Assembly (NCBI GenBank): GCA_965112735.1
Contig: OZ218956.1
Coordinates: 1,488,001-1,552,000, forward strand
DNA: 64,000 bases
Source of the DNA: Phaeosaccion multiseriatum
Taxonomy: Eukaryota; Ochrophyta, other classes
Direction of reading: 5' to 3'
The stretch's first letter is position 1, and each line of letters starts with the position of its first letter. The notes beneath the pieces are model-generated. The model saw only the letters and a program-made list of their open reading frames with translations. It was not told the origin of the DNA and did not search any database. This document shows positions 63,701-64,000 of the stretch, piece by piece. Made by a program: the position numbers and the translations under genes.

Positions 63701-64000
63701 CATGCCTGCCTTCCAACAGAGCCGCTGTTATCGACTGGTGCGTGCGTTGCACTGGGGGGGCGTGGGCAGGACGGGAGGGAGGGAAGGGAGGGAGGGGAGG
63801 AGGGAGGGAGGAAGAGAGGGAGGAAGGGGAGGAGGGAGGGAGGCGAGGGAGGAAGGGTGAGAGGATGAGCTCCTTCCTACGAGACTTACGTGCTGCACGC
63901 TTTTGAAGCCGCGGAGAGCCTTACATCTCGTTCACCGCATCTCCACCTTTCTAACCACGGAAATTGGCTCCCTCCCTCCGTCCCTTCCTCCCCCCCTCCC
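60738..64000 (+). CDS. Cyclic-nucleotide-binding-like plus RGS domain protein (3' end beyond window)
   Basis: Likely regulator of G-protein or cyclic-nucleotide signalling. Exons: 60738-61691, 61976-62193, 62487-62650, 62953-63737, then a donor at 63738; the rest is outside. ATG 60738 is the first in frame; an upstream TTG was not used, and ATG 60834 is an alternative. About 220 residues of low-complexity basic N-terminus precede a CNB fold (VIFRNASREEIDSLSRRVKL, then EYFGEGMVLTSEPAYASIYA). FGE of the phosphate-binding cassette is present, but the Arg of the RxA motif is missing, so nucleotide binding is doubtful. An RGS domain follows (DPEGMDALREFCLEY, YETYLASGQGQRKLNVNPDL), interrupted by roughly 180 low-complexity residues (poly-Gln, Gly, Ala, 63070-63610) before its last helices (IFDALMVKAVITTINYD). 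The insert is in frame within one exon. Confidence 0.8.
61720..61862 (+). repeat. GGGA/GGAT tandem tract in intron 1 of the CNB-RGS gene
   Basis: Purine-rich gggagg units with a short ggatggat insert at about 61774-61790, in the intron between the two CNB-encoding exons. Here the tract on the coding strand is purine, unlike the CTC arrays of other genes. Confidence 0.9.

Overview
This is nuclear DNA from a GC-rich, intron-dense eukaryotic microbe. Every well-supported gene is split into short exons by GT-AG introns (one GC-AG), and introns and spacers are full of simple repeats, above all CTC/TCC triplets. A calcium-dependent protein kinase, a bacterial-type (PepN) M1 aminopeptidase, a CNB-RGS signalling protein, a lectin/thrombospondin mosaic and a possible bipartite plastid-type leader together suggest a protist of the alveolate or stramenopile type. 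That placement is inference; no rRNA or organelle marker is in the window.

Layout. (1) 583-2673, minus: small helical protein of unknown function. (2) 3237-7014, plus: complete 8-exon CDPK. (3) 8324-16660, minus: complete 17-exon PepN-type aminopeptidase with one probable frame error in a C-run. (4) 16.9-20.2 kb: degraded ankyrin-like coding remnant, then a 15-bp minisatellite. (5) 20933-30212, minus: complete 23-exon XPD/ERCC2 helicase, with the four Fe-S cysteines at the same residue numbers as human XPD. (6) 30.2-35.6 kb: repeats and a frameshifted remnant of an IRE1/PERK-like lumenal domain. (7) 35669-55560, plus: a 20-kb gene for a secreted mosaic protein (signal peptide, Cys-rich stalk, two C-type lectin domains, discoidin-like domain, three Cys-rich/thrombospondin-3 modules, beta-sandwich, vWD-like C-terminus). 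(8) 56713-59781, minus: membrane-anchored coiled-coil protein. (9) 60738 to beyond the window, plus: cyclic-nucleotide-binding-like plus RGS protein.

Exon models were built by hand from splice sites. They were checked by requiring reading phase to be kept at every junction: CDPK 552 aa, XPD 850 aa and the membrane protein 433 aa all close exactly. PepN closes after adding one base, and the mosaic gene after discounting one 5-base insertion.

The most unusual structure is in gene 7. Arrays of 57-nt, phase 0-0 exons, each encoding a 19-residue two-cysteine cassette, are tandemly repeated together with near-identical introns (about 232 bp per unit, 4 copies then 5 copies). They lie inside a roughly 4-kb segmental duplication that also carries 15-nt microexons, poly-Asp exons and Ca-binding thrombospondin-3 exons. 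Because the cassettes are symmetric, any subset could be spliced in or out without changing frame.
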